The notes beneath the pieces are model-generated. The model was not told the DNA's origin, did not search any database, and saw only the letters and a list, made by a program, of their open reading frames with translations. A stretch of DNA of 7,208 bases from Nitrospira sp. Lineage in GTDB: Bacteria; Nitrospirota; Nitrospiria; Nitrospirales; Nitrospiraceae. The stretch covers positions 1 through 7,208 of the forward strand of contig JACOEF010000026.1 of the NCBI GenBank assembly GCA_024998705.1, read 5' to 3'. A program made the position numbers and the translations under genes. Position 1 is the first letter of the stretch. Each line of letters starts with the position of its first letter. Below are positions 1 through 5,483 of the stretch, piece after piece.

Positions 1-663
1 ATGCCGGTGGGCACCAGCGGAAAAGTGGCCTGCTTGATTTCCGGCGGCATCGACTCCCCTGTGGCGGCCTACCGGATGATGAAACGCGGCTGCAAAGCCG
101 TCTTCGTGCATTTCTCCGGGCGCCCGCTGGTGAGTCGCGATTCAGAAGAGAAGGTTCAGGAACTGGTCCGGCTGCTGACGGCCTATCAATACCATTCGCA
201 GCTCTACATTGTGCCGTTCGGCGAGATTCAACGCGAGATCGTCGCGAACGCCCCGGCGGCCTTTCGGGTCGTGTTGTATCGACGGATCATGGTGCGCATC
301 GCGGGGGAACTCGCGCGGCGTCACGGCTGCTGGGCACTGGTCACCGGCGATAGCCTCGGCCAGGTCGCTTCGCAAACGCCGGAGAATCTCTCGGTGGTGG
401 AAGCGGCCGCAGAGCTCCCGCTGCTGCGCCCGTTGATCGGAATGGACAAGATCGAAATTACCGAGCAGGCGCAACAGATCGGGAGCTTCACGACATCCAT
501 TGAACCGGATCAAGACTGTTGCAAACTCTTCGTGCCGCTCCACCCGAGCACCAGAACTAAGCCGGACGATATCCTGCGCATCGAACGAGGCCTGGAGATC
601 AGCGCGTTCGTCAAACAGGGCGTCGAAAAAGCCGAGCTGCCGACGTTTACTTTTCCTTCGTGA
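1..663 (+). CDS. thiI: ThiI-like tRNA 4-thiouridine synthase, C-terminal catalytic part (5' end probably cut)
   Basis: ThiI adenylates uridine 8 of tRNA and transfers sulfur to make 4-thiouridine; in many bacteria it also supplies sulfur for the thiamine thiazole ring. The visible 220 residues are the PP-loop AMP-forming domain. The ATP-binding PP-loop SGGIDSP is at 14-20, the family block GDSLGQVASQTPENL at 116-130, and the cysteine motif DCCKLFVP at 172-179. Cys174 is the likely counterpart of the catalytic cysteine (Cys344 in E. coli ThiI). There is no rhodanese domain after it, so this is the short Bacillus-like form rather than the E. coli form. The N-terminal ferredoxin-like and THUMP domains that bind tRNA are absent. 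The first residues (MPVGTSGKV) match the internal block usually written LPVG.GKV just before the PP-loop, so the first Met is probably internal and the gene probably starts before the window. A genuine THUMP-less protein starting at base 1 cannot be excluded. Stop is TGA at 661-663, overlapping the 3' end of the leftward gene. Confidence 0.85.
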   Translation: MPVGTSGKVACLISGGIDSPVAAYRMMKRGCKAVFVHFSGRPLVSRDSEEKVQELVRLLTAYQYHSQLYIVPFGEIQREIVANAPAAFRVVLYRRIMVRIAGELARRHGCWALVTGDSLGQVASQTPENLSVVEAAAELPLLRPLIGMDKIEITEQAQQIGSFTTSIEPDQDCCKLFVPLHPSTRTKPDDILRIERGLEISAFVKQGVEKAELPTFTFPS

Positions 664-1249
664 CCCGATCCAAGGCGCGCTCCAGAACCAGCCGCAAGTG
701 GGTGTTGAGCTCCCGTTCCATGGCAACGGCGACCAGCCAATCAGGGACGAGCGTCTTGACCTCGATCAACAGGTCGAACTCCGCTCGCGTCTGAGTGCCA
801 TCCGCGGCAGGTTGCAGCCGCCACTCCCGATGATACCGCGTGAAATCCCCCCCCTTGAGGTGCGTGATGAGCCCTCCGCCCGGCAATGCCTGCGATTCGC
901 AAAGTAGCCGCTGTTCACCGGGCAAGAGCGCATGTGAAATATAGATATCCGTGAGGACCCGCCCCTCCCGCTCTTCAACCTGCGCCACCCGCATCTGGGT
1001 TTCAAAGAGTTCAGGCCAGTTGCGGTACTCGGACAGGATCGACTGGAGGACGGCAGGGCCACCGGGAAACAGCAGGGTGGCCGTTGCCCGAACTCCACCT
1101 TCAGGATCGGGGTGCACGACAAGAGCCCGGAGCAGATGGTCTGACCCAACCTCTCCAGCCCTCGCGCTCCCGACCGGCTCTGCCACCAGGGCCAGCAAGC
1201 AACCGAATGCCAATACAACCAATCTCACGACAAATCGCAGCCTGTGCAT
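647..1249 (-). CDS. Exported SRPBCC/START-fold (COQ10/polyketide cyclase-like) protein
   Basis: A 200-residue protein beginning with a signal peptide: basic start (MHRLRFVVR), hydrophobic core at about 7-23, likely cleavage after SARA at 28-31. The mature part (about 38-195) resembles the SRPBCC ligand-binding superfamily: an early helix with an EYRNWPELF block (74-82), a run of beta strands, a HREWRLQP strand (140-147) followed by a GTQTRAEFDL strand (151-160), and a long C-terminal amphipathic helix (about 168-194). Such folds bind hydrophobic ligands in a deep pocket; no catalytic residues are recognisable, and the ligand is unknown. The reading frame stays open to an ATG at 1396, but the added 49 residues would bury the signal peptide, so the ATG at 1249 is preferred. 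No clear Shine-Dalgarno sequence precedes it. Cys16 lies inside the hydrophobic core without a proper lipobox, so I do not call a lipoprotein. The family is fairly clear; the function is not. Confidence 0.72.
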   Translation of the reverse strand: MHRLRFVVRLVVLAFGCLLALVAEPVGSARAGEVGSDHLLRALVVHPDPEGGVRATATLLFPGGPAVLQSILSEYRNWPELFETQMRVAQVEEREGRVLTDIYISHALLPGEQRLLCESQALPGGGLITHLKGGDFTRYHREWRLQPAADGTQTRAEFDLLIEVKTLVPDWLVAVAMERELNTHLRLVLERALDRVTKEK

Positions 1250-1518
1250 CGCAGTAGAACGGTGGGGGTCACAACCCGAATAAGGTGACGATTCTCGGAC
1301 GGACGCGGCGTCCGGGGGATTGCAGAACCAACGCGCATCAGTGCCTCCACACCTTGAAACCATTTGACCAATCCGACGCTCGAAATCAAGAGCCATTTCA
1401 AACCCTACTCATTTAGTATACTCATTGAATGCGCGCAGTGCGAGCAGAGCGCAGGGCGAAATGACTCATGCCTGATGACCGGATGATCACATCGTGAACA
1501 TGGCGGAAGCCTGAAGGG
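1250..1518. other. Intergenic region between two leftward genes
   Basis: This 269-base stretch separates the receiver-PAS gene from the SRPBCC gene, both leftward. The only notable element is the palindrome AGTATACT at 1415-1422, which on the minus strand reads as a good -10 hexamer (TATACT, 1420 down to 1415) about 165 bases before the SRPBCC start. The position for a -35 box (1443 down to 1438) matches poorly. I see no stem-loop with a T-tract that would terminate the upstream receiver-PAS gene and no convincing small gene. Confidence 0.4.
1415..1420 (-). promoter_or_regulatory. Candidate -10 element (TATACT) for the SRPBCC gene
   Basis: TATACT on the minus strand differs at one position from the TATAAT consensus and stands out as an AT-rich spot in GC-rich sequence. 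The hexamer 17 bases upstream (TCGCAC) is a poor -35 match, so the call rests on the -10 alone. If used, the 5' leader would be about 160 bases for the start at 1249. Confidence 0.25.
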
Positions 1519-2280
1519 CTATGTCGCGGCAGGACGAAAGACCAGCACGACTCCTGACGGGTCTCCCCGGCCATCACGGATCATGGCCGCGCTGTCGCTG
1601 ATCGGACGCTCGCTCCCGTTGCGACTCACGAGAAGAAACGGGCGCCCGCTCAACTCCGCAGATGTGCCCTTGCATAACATCTGTACCCCCGGATTCAGCA
1701 CCGGCCTTCGACTCTCCGGGTCCAACACCACCATCACGTCCTGCACCGCCTTCCCCAGGGCATCTGGCTGCAACCAGCCGGTCAGACCTTCAGCCGCCGG
1801 GTTGAGCATGGTCACCTTCCCCTGCAGATCGACCGTCACGACGGCATCTTCCATCGACTGCACGACAGCATCCAACCATCGCCCGCGTTGTTCGACGATA
1901 CGCGACACTCGATGGCGAAAGAGCGCCAATTCCAGCGCAGCGCGCAAATCGCTACTGACAAACGGCTTGATTAAATAGGCCAACGGCAGGGTTTCCCTCG
2001 CCCGGTCCAGCGTCTCCTCATCCGAAAAAGCCGTCAGATATATCACCGGCGTGCCGTACTGTGACTGGATCGTCCGGGCCGCGTCGATCCCATCCATCAT
2101 GCCCTTCAGCTTGATATCCATGAGCACTACATCGGGCCGATGCTCCCCGGCGAGTCGCACAGCATCCTCCCCGGACGCCACGACGCCCACGACCAAATAC
2201 CCGAGCACGCGCAGTTGACGCCTGATGTCTTCAGCTACGACGACTTCGTCATCGACGATCAGAATTTTTGCCTGCGCCAT
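1519..2280 (-). CDS. Response regulator receiver domain fused to a PAS domain, no output domain
   Basis: A 253-residue cytoplasmic signalling protein. Residues 4-120 are a receiver domain: acidic pair Asp10-Asp11, phospho-acceptor Asp55 in VVLMDIKL, Thr83 in YLTAF and Lys105 in LIKPF, so all phosphorylation-site residues are present. Residues about 133-250 form a PAS domain with the typical sequence MEDAVVTVDLQGKV followed by LNPAAEGLTGW. The protein ends there: no histidine kinase, GGDEF, EAL, AAA+ or DNA-binding domain follows. In the family, receiver-PAS modules normally sit before a kinase or cyclase, so this may be a stand-alone phosphoacceptor or adaptor, or a truncated relic. The TAG stop and intact frame argue against recent decay. 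The frame is open well upstream of 2280, but the receiver core begins at MAQAKILIVDDE, which fixes the ATG at 2280. No strong Shine-Dalgarno is visible. It is divergent from the secreted cysteine-rich gene and has no kinase beside it. Confidence 0.88.
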   Translation of the reverse strand: MAQAKILIVDDEVVVAEDIRRQLRVLGYLVVGVVASGEDAVRLAGEHRPDVVLMDIKLKGMMDGIDAARTIQSQYGTPVIYLTAFSDEETLDRARETLPLAYLIKPFVSSDLRAALELALFRHRVSRIVEQRGRWLDAVVQSMEDAVVTVDLQGKVTMLNPAAEGLTGWLQPDALGKAVQDVMVVLDPESRRPVLNPGVQMLCKGTSAELSGRPFLLVSRNGSERPISDSAAMIRDGRGDPSGVVLVFRPAAT

Positions 2281-2420
2281 AGTCCAACCCGATGGAACTA
2301 GATTAAAAAGTGGAGAGAACCCCTCATGCCGAATTCTCTTCGAGCGCACTACACACCTATCCGCACGGCGCTCGACACCCCACGTCAACGCAACTACCAT
2401 GCCATTTGCCTTTCCCTGTA

Positions 2421-2440
2421 CTGGCATTAGGTTATGCCAG
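2421..2440. repeat. Perfect inverted repeat, 7-base arms with 6-base centre
   Basis: CTGGCAT (2421-2427) and ATGCCAG (2434-2440) are exact reverse complements around a 6-base centre. The 20-base dyad lies 141 bases from the receiver-PAS start and 158 bases from the secreted-protein start. It could be a dimeric repressor or activator operator, or a stem-loop in RNA. No T-tract follows on either strand, so a terminator is unlikely. Confidence 0.5.
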
Positions 2441-2526
2441 GCGGGATTCTTTCCCCCACATACCAGCGGTGGTTTTTGAACAGTCCTTGCACAGAATCGG
2501 CGAGACCAAGGCTTGTGTGGACCAGG

Positions 2527-2538
2527 TTCCCCGGGGAA
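2527..2538. repeat. 12-base perfect palindrome TTCCCCGGGGAA
   Basis: TTCCCC is followed directly by its reverse complement GGGGAA, 60 bases before the secreted-protein start. With no loop bases it suits protein binding better than an RNA hairpin. A short G/C-rich palindrome can arise by chance in this base composition, so the functional call is weak. Confidence 0.35.
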
Positions 2539-2583
2539 GATTCGCTGCGGAAACAACCGCTGTGGTACCATGCCGACTTTTAC

Positions 2584-2587
2584 CGGA
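2584..2587 (+). promoter_or_regulatory. Ribosome binding site candidate (GGAG)
   Basis: GGAG lies 11 bases before the ATG at 2599. Together with the signal peptide that begins at this ATG, it supports 2599 over the in-frame ATG at 2434. Confidence 0.5.
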
Positions 2588-2598
2588 GTTACCCCACC

Positions 2599-2973
2599 AT
2601 GTCTTGGCTGAATCGTCCGATCCTCACCCTCTTGCTCGGCGGTGCCCTCGCATGGGGCCTTGTTCTCGACGAGGCGCAGGCCCAAGCGCCGCCTGACTCC
2701 TCCGCGACCACCGAACAATCCTGTAGTTTCGGCATGGCGAAGGGCGACCCTACTCACCAATGTCAGGTGCCGATCCCGGCCGGCTGCGTCATCGCCCGCT
2801 TCCCGGGAACCGACAAACCGTGGACAACCATCTCCAAAGCCGGCCGCACCTTTTGCACCTTCGATCAAAAAGGCACGGACTGGAAGACTCGCATCACCGG
2901 TCAATGTACCCGCTGTGATTCCGGCCATTGCACCGGGCAATTCATGGTGCGATTCGAGTGCGCGAAGCCGTAA
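2599..2973 (+). CDS. Small secreted protein with eight cysteines, function unknown
   Basis: A 124-residue protein with a signal peptide: Met-Ser-Trp-Leu-Asn-Arg start, hydrophobic core at about 8-22, probable cleavage after AQA (26-28). The mature part of about 96 residues holds eight cysteines at 42, 55, 63, 86, 103, 106, 111 and 121. The even number and the exported location suggest up to four disulfides; the late cluster C-x2-C-x4-C (103-111) could alternatively bind a metal or haem-free cofactor, but no CXXCH haem motif is present. Aromatic and glycine-rich blocks (FPGTDKPWTTISKAGRTFC, 68-86) look like a conserved core, yet I recognise no named family. The frame is open upstream to an ATG at 2434, but the added residues would hide the signal peptide, so 2599 is used, supported by GGAG at 2584-2587. 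Its TAA stop shares a base with the ATG of queG, which implies co-transcription and probable translational coupling with a cytoplasmic tRNA enzyme, an unexpected partner. Confidence 0.75.
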   Translation: MSWLNRPILTLLLGGALAWGLVLDEAQAQAPPDSSATTEQSCSFGMAKGDPTHQCQVPIPAGCVIARFPGTDKPWTTISKAGRTFCTFDQKGTDWKTRITGQCTRCDSGHCTGQFMVRFECAKP

Positions 2974-4004
2974 TGTCCGCGTCCCTGACCAACGCCATCA
3001 AACAAGCCGCCCGAGAAATCGGGTTCGACGCCGTGGGCATCAGCCTGCTGCCCACGCAAGCGATCCCAGTCACGAACCGGAATCACCAGGCCTCGACGGG
3101 CGAGCTGCTCGACCGGCTGCAAGAATGGCTGAGACGTGGCTACCACGCCACCATGGCGTGGATGGTCCGTGATCCCCAACGGCGAGCCGATCCTGCGCAA
3201 GTGCTGCCCGGCTGCCGATCGATCATTTCCGTCGGCATGAACTATTACACGGATCACCGGGCCGACGAACGCCCGGGAAACGGGCGCATAGCCCGTTACG
3301 CCTGGGGACTCGACTACCACACAATTCTTGGTGACAGATTGGCTCGACTCTCCGAGCGCATCGGCACCTTGGCGCCAGAGAGCCTCAACCGGGCCTATGT
3401 CGATACAGGGCCGGTCATGGAGAAGGCCTGGGCCCAGCAGGCGGGGCTCGGCTGGATCGGGAAACATTCAAACCTCGTCTCGACAGACTTCGGCTCCTGG
3501 CTGCTCCTGGGAGAAATTCTGACGACCTTGGAGCTTGAGCCGGATGAAGCAGGAACCGATCTCTGTGGAAGCTGCACGCTCTGCATTCAGGCCTGTCCGA
3601 CGGGTGCGATCACCGAACCCTACGTCGTCGATGCCGGGCGCTGCATCTCCTACCTGACCATCGAACTTCGCGGTACCGAACCGCCGATCGCGGATGACCT
3701 CCGGCGAAAATTGGGCAACCGGATTTTCGGCTGCGACGATTGCCTGGACATCTGCCCCTACAACGTCCAAGCCAGTCCAACCAGCGAACCCGGCTTCCAA
3801 CCTTCCTCGCACACCAGCGCACCGTCGCTGCTGGCCTTGACGAGGATGGACGAACAGACCTTCGCCACGACCTTCAAACAGAGTCCCGTCCGCCGCGCAA
3901 AATATCAGGGCCTCCAGCGCAATCTGTCCTGGGCGCTCTCCAACGAAGCCGCCTCTACTGATCGACTCCGAACCGGCGCTCCGGCGAATGCCGATTCCCG
4001 TTGA
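2973..4004 (+). CDS. queG: Epoxyqueuosine reductase QueG
   Basis: QueG removes the epoxide oxygen of epoxyqueuosine in tRNA anticodons (position 34), the last step of queuosine synthesis, using cobalamin and two [4Fe-4S] clusters in the cytoplasm. The 343-residue protein shows the family signatures: GRIARYAWGLDYH (104-116), YVDTGPVMEKAWAQQAGLGWIGKH (142-165) with Asp144 as the expected active-site acid, first cluster CGSCTLCIQACP (Cys198, 201, 204, 208), then Cys224 and second cluster CDDCLDICP (Cys254, 257, 261). All eight expected cluster cysteines are present. The C-terminal tail after about residue 285 includes the usual SPVRRAKYQGLQRNLSWAL stretch, but the protein is about 40 residues shorter than the E. 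coli and Bacillus enzymes, so the terminal HEAT-like part is reduced. The ATG at 2973 overlaps the previous stop (TAATG), with only weak Shine-Dalgarno match, so translation likely depends on reinitiation. An in-frame ATG at 2928 lies inside the previous gene and is not preferred. Confidence 0.95.
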   Translation: MSASLTNAIKQAAREIGFDAVGISLLPTQAIPVTNRNHQASTGELLDRLQEWLRRGYHATMAWMVRDPQRRADPAQVLPGCRSIISVGMNYYTDHRADERPGNGRIARYAWGLDYHTILGDRLARLSERIGTLAPESLNRAYVDTGPVMEKAWAQQAGLGWIGKHSNLVSTDFGSWLLLGEILTTLELEPDEAGTDLCGSCTLCIQACPTGAITEPYVVDAGRCISYLTIELRGTEPPIADDLRRKLGNRIFGCDDCLDICPYNVQASPTSEPGFQPSSHTSAPSLLALTRMDEQTFATTFKQSPVRRAKYQGLQRNLSWALSNEAASTDRLRTGAPANADSR

Positions 4005-4054
4005 GCCCCACCCACTGTTTCTCCCCGGCCGATAGTGGTAGGCTACAGACCCAT

Positions 4055-4095
4055 GTCCTCACTGATGTGAGGGCCCACCTCAGCCCGTTGCGAGG
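4055..4095 (+). promoter_or_regulatory. Leader hairpin with competing pairings before the NtrC-family gene
   Basis: Bases 4055-4062 pair with 4067-4074 (CCTCAC against GTGAGG plus one G-U and one G-C pair) to give an 8-base-pair stem with a TGAT loop. The right arm TGAGG (4068-4072) can instead pair with CCTCA (4078-4082), and CCTC (4078-4081) can also pair with GAGG (4092-4095) immediately before the start codon at 4098. The alternatives exclude each other. No T-tract follows, so a Rho-independent terminator is unlikely. A role in translation control or as a DNA dyad for a regulator is inference. Confidence 0.4.
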
Positions 4096-4097
4096 CC

Positions 4098-5483
4098 ATG
4101 CACGCCCCCACCCTCCTGATCGTCGAAGATGAAGAACGAATGCGGCGGCTCTTCGAGCTGGTGCTGAAACCTGCCGGCTATCAACTGCTCTTGGCCCGCT
4201 CGGGCGACGATGCTCTCCGCATGATCCAGGAACACGACTCCCTCGACATGATCATCACGGATCTCCAATTGGGCGGTGTCTCTGGCATGGACGTGTTGGA
4301 GGCAGCCCGGCAACAGCTGCCCGATGTACCGGTGCTGATCGTCACCGGATACGGCACCGTCAAGTCGGCGGTCGAGGCCATGCAGAAGGGCGCCTACGAC
4401 TACATCTCCAAACCCGTCGACAATGAAGAGCTGAAGATCGTGATTGCCCGCGCACTGCAGGTCCGCCGGCTCGCCCAGGACAACCGCATCCTCCGGGCAG
4501 GGCTGCATGAACAGTTCGGCTTCGACCGGATCGTCAGCGTGTCCAAAGAAATGGAACTCGTCAAGCGGCTCGCCAAGGAAGTGGCGCAAACCGACGCCAC
4601 GGTACTCATCACCGGCGAGAGCGGGACGGGCAAGGATCTCCTCGCACGCGCCATCCACCTCGTCAGCCCGCGCGCCCAAGGCCCGATGGTAGCCCTGAAC
4701 TGCGCCGGTATCCCCGAGCACCTGCTGGAATCCGAACTCTTCGGCTATGAGAAAGGCGCGTTTACCGACGCGAAGAAGTCCAAGCCGGGGCGTTTTCAAA
4801 TGGCGGATCGCGGCACGTTGTTCCTGGACGAAGTCGGCGAACTGAGTTTGACGGCCCAGGCCAAACTCCTGCGCGTCCTCGAACAGCATGTCGTGGAACC
4901 ATTGGGCGGGGTACGTAGTGTCGCAGTCGATATCCGCGTCATCGCCGCGACCAACCAGGAATTACCAGACCTCATCAAAGCCGGCCGGTTCCGCTTGGAC
5001 CTCTACTATCGCCTGAACGTCTACCAACTCCGGATGCCGCCTCTGCGCGAACGGCCTGAGGACATCGAGCCGATCCTGACTCAGTTTCTCGGCCAGGCCC
5101 GCCAGGAGCGCGGCAGTCGAATCAAAGTAATTACCGCCGAGGCGCTCGCGATCCTCAAACGATACGCCTGGCCAGGCAACGTGCGGGAACTGCACAATGT
5201 CGTGGAATGGCTGACCATCACCTGCAAGCAGGGCGAAATTACGCACGAGCATCTGCCGGCCTCGCTCAAGACCCCACCGCCGCCAACCGAGGCGGCACCG
5301 GCCGGCACACCGTCACTCCTTGCGCTGGGACTCTCCGTTGAGGAAGTTGAAAAGACGATGCTCCAGGAGGAGATGCGAAAAACCGGGGGCAACGTGTCGG
5401 AAGCCAGCCGGCTGCTCAAAATCACGCGTAACACGCTGCGGTATCGAATGGCCAAACATAACTTGTCGTTGCCCTCAGGCTGA
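4098..5483 (+). CDS. Sigma-54-dependent NtrC-family response regulator
   Basis: A 461-residue enhancer-binding protein that activates sigma-54 RNA polymerase after phosphorylation. Receiver domain 4-122: acidic Glu10-Asp11, phospho-acceptor Asp55 (IITDLQ), Thr83 and Lys105. AAA+ domain about 145-390: Walker A GESGTGKD (173-180), sigma-54 contact loop GAFTDA (220-225; the usual form is GAFTGA), Walker B GTLFLDE (239-245), arginine residues 299 and 305 in the [10 protein letters not shown] region, [11 protein letters not shown] (315-325) and the sensor II block WPGNVREL (358-365). A proline/alanine-rich linker (392-406) leads to a Fis-type helix-turn-helix at about 415-455 ([22 protein letters not shown]). 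The start is fixed by an in-frame stop at 4068-4070 with no other start codon before 4098. GAGG at 4092-4095 is only two bases from the ATG, closer than normal. The TGA stop overlaps the kinase start, marking a cognate pair. Target genes are not visible. Confidence 0.95.
   Translation: MHAPTLLIVEDEERMRRLFELVLKPAGYQLLLARSGDDALRMIQEHDSLDMIITDLQLGGVSGMDVLEAARQQLPDVPVLIVTGYGTVKSAVEAMQKGAYDYISKPVDNEELKIVIARALQVRRLAQDNRILRAGLHEQFGFDRIVSVSKEMELVKRLAKEVAQTDATVLITGESGTGKDLLARAIHLVSPRAQGPMVALNCAGIPEHLLESELFGYEKGAFTDAKKSKPGRFQMADRGTLFLDEVGELSLTAQAKLLRVLEQHVVEPLGGVRSVAVDIRVIAATNQELPDLIKAGRFRLDLYYRLNVYQLRMPPLRERPEDIEPILTQFLGQARQERGSRIKVITAEALAILKRYAWPGNVRELHNVVEWLTITCKQGEITHEHLPASLKTPPPPTEAAPAGTPSLLALGLSVEEVEKTMLQEEMRKTGGNVSEASRLLKITRNTLRYRMAKHNLSLPSG

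Larger units (their letters stand above)
2281..2598. other. Divergent intergenic region (318 bases)
   Basis: This region separates the leftward receiver-PAS gene from the rightward secreted-protein gene and should hold promoters for both. On the minus strand TTTAAT (2307 down to 2302) is a possible -10 for the receiver-PAS gene, with TCGGCA (2332 down to 2327) as a loose -35 at a long 19-base spacing. On the plus strand TACCAT (2566-2571) could be a -10 for the secreted-protein gene but lacks a convincing -35. Two inverted repeats are listed separately. Between 2483 and 2525, segments GTCC and CACA can pair with TGTG and GGAC further on, suggesting a possible leader stem. No known riboswitch consensus is recognised. 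Reading frames here on either strand look like chance extensions. Confidence 0.45.

Noticed and set aside
142..726. Leftward 194-codon open frame opposite thiI
   Set aside because: It overlaps the conserved ThiI domain entirely and is rich in Arg and Asp with no motif, typical of a chance frame in GC-rich DNA.
1187..1249. Lipoprotein signal at Cys16 of the SRPBCC protein
   Set aside because: The residues before the cysteine (AFG) do not fit the lipobox and hydrophobic sequence continues beyond it; an ordinary cleavage after SARA fits better.
1250..1396. Leftward N-terminal extension of the SRPBCC protein to an ATG at 1396
   Set aside because: It would place 49 unrelated residues before a clear signal peptide.
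2422..2437. Sigma-54 promoter (TGGCAT ... ATGC) in the divergent region
   Set aside because: The GG and GC pairs are 13 bases apart rather than the required 12, and the match is explained by the inverted repeat.
2281..2940. Leftward open frame that would extend the receiver-PAS protein by about 220 residues
   Set aside because: The extension has no recognisable domain, opposes the secreted-protein gene and crosses a likely promoter region. The receiver domain starts naturally at the ATG at 2280.
4012..4038. Terminator after queG formed by CCACT and AGTGG
   Set aside because: The stem is only five pairs with a 17-base loop and no T-tract follows.
4080..4889. Leftward 269-codon open frame opposite the NtrC-family gene
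   Set aside because: It is a mirror frame of a gene with complete receiver and AAA+ motifs; its translation shows no family features.
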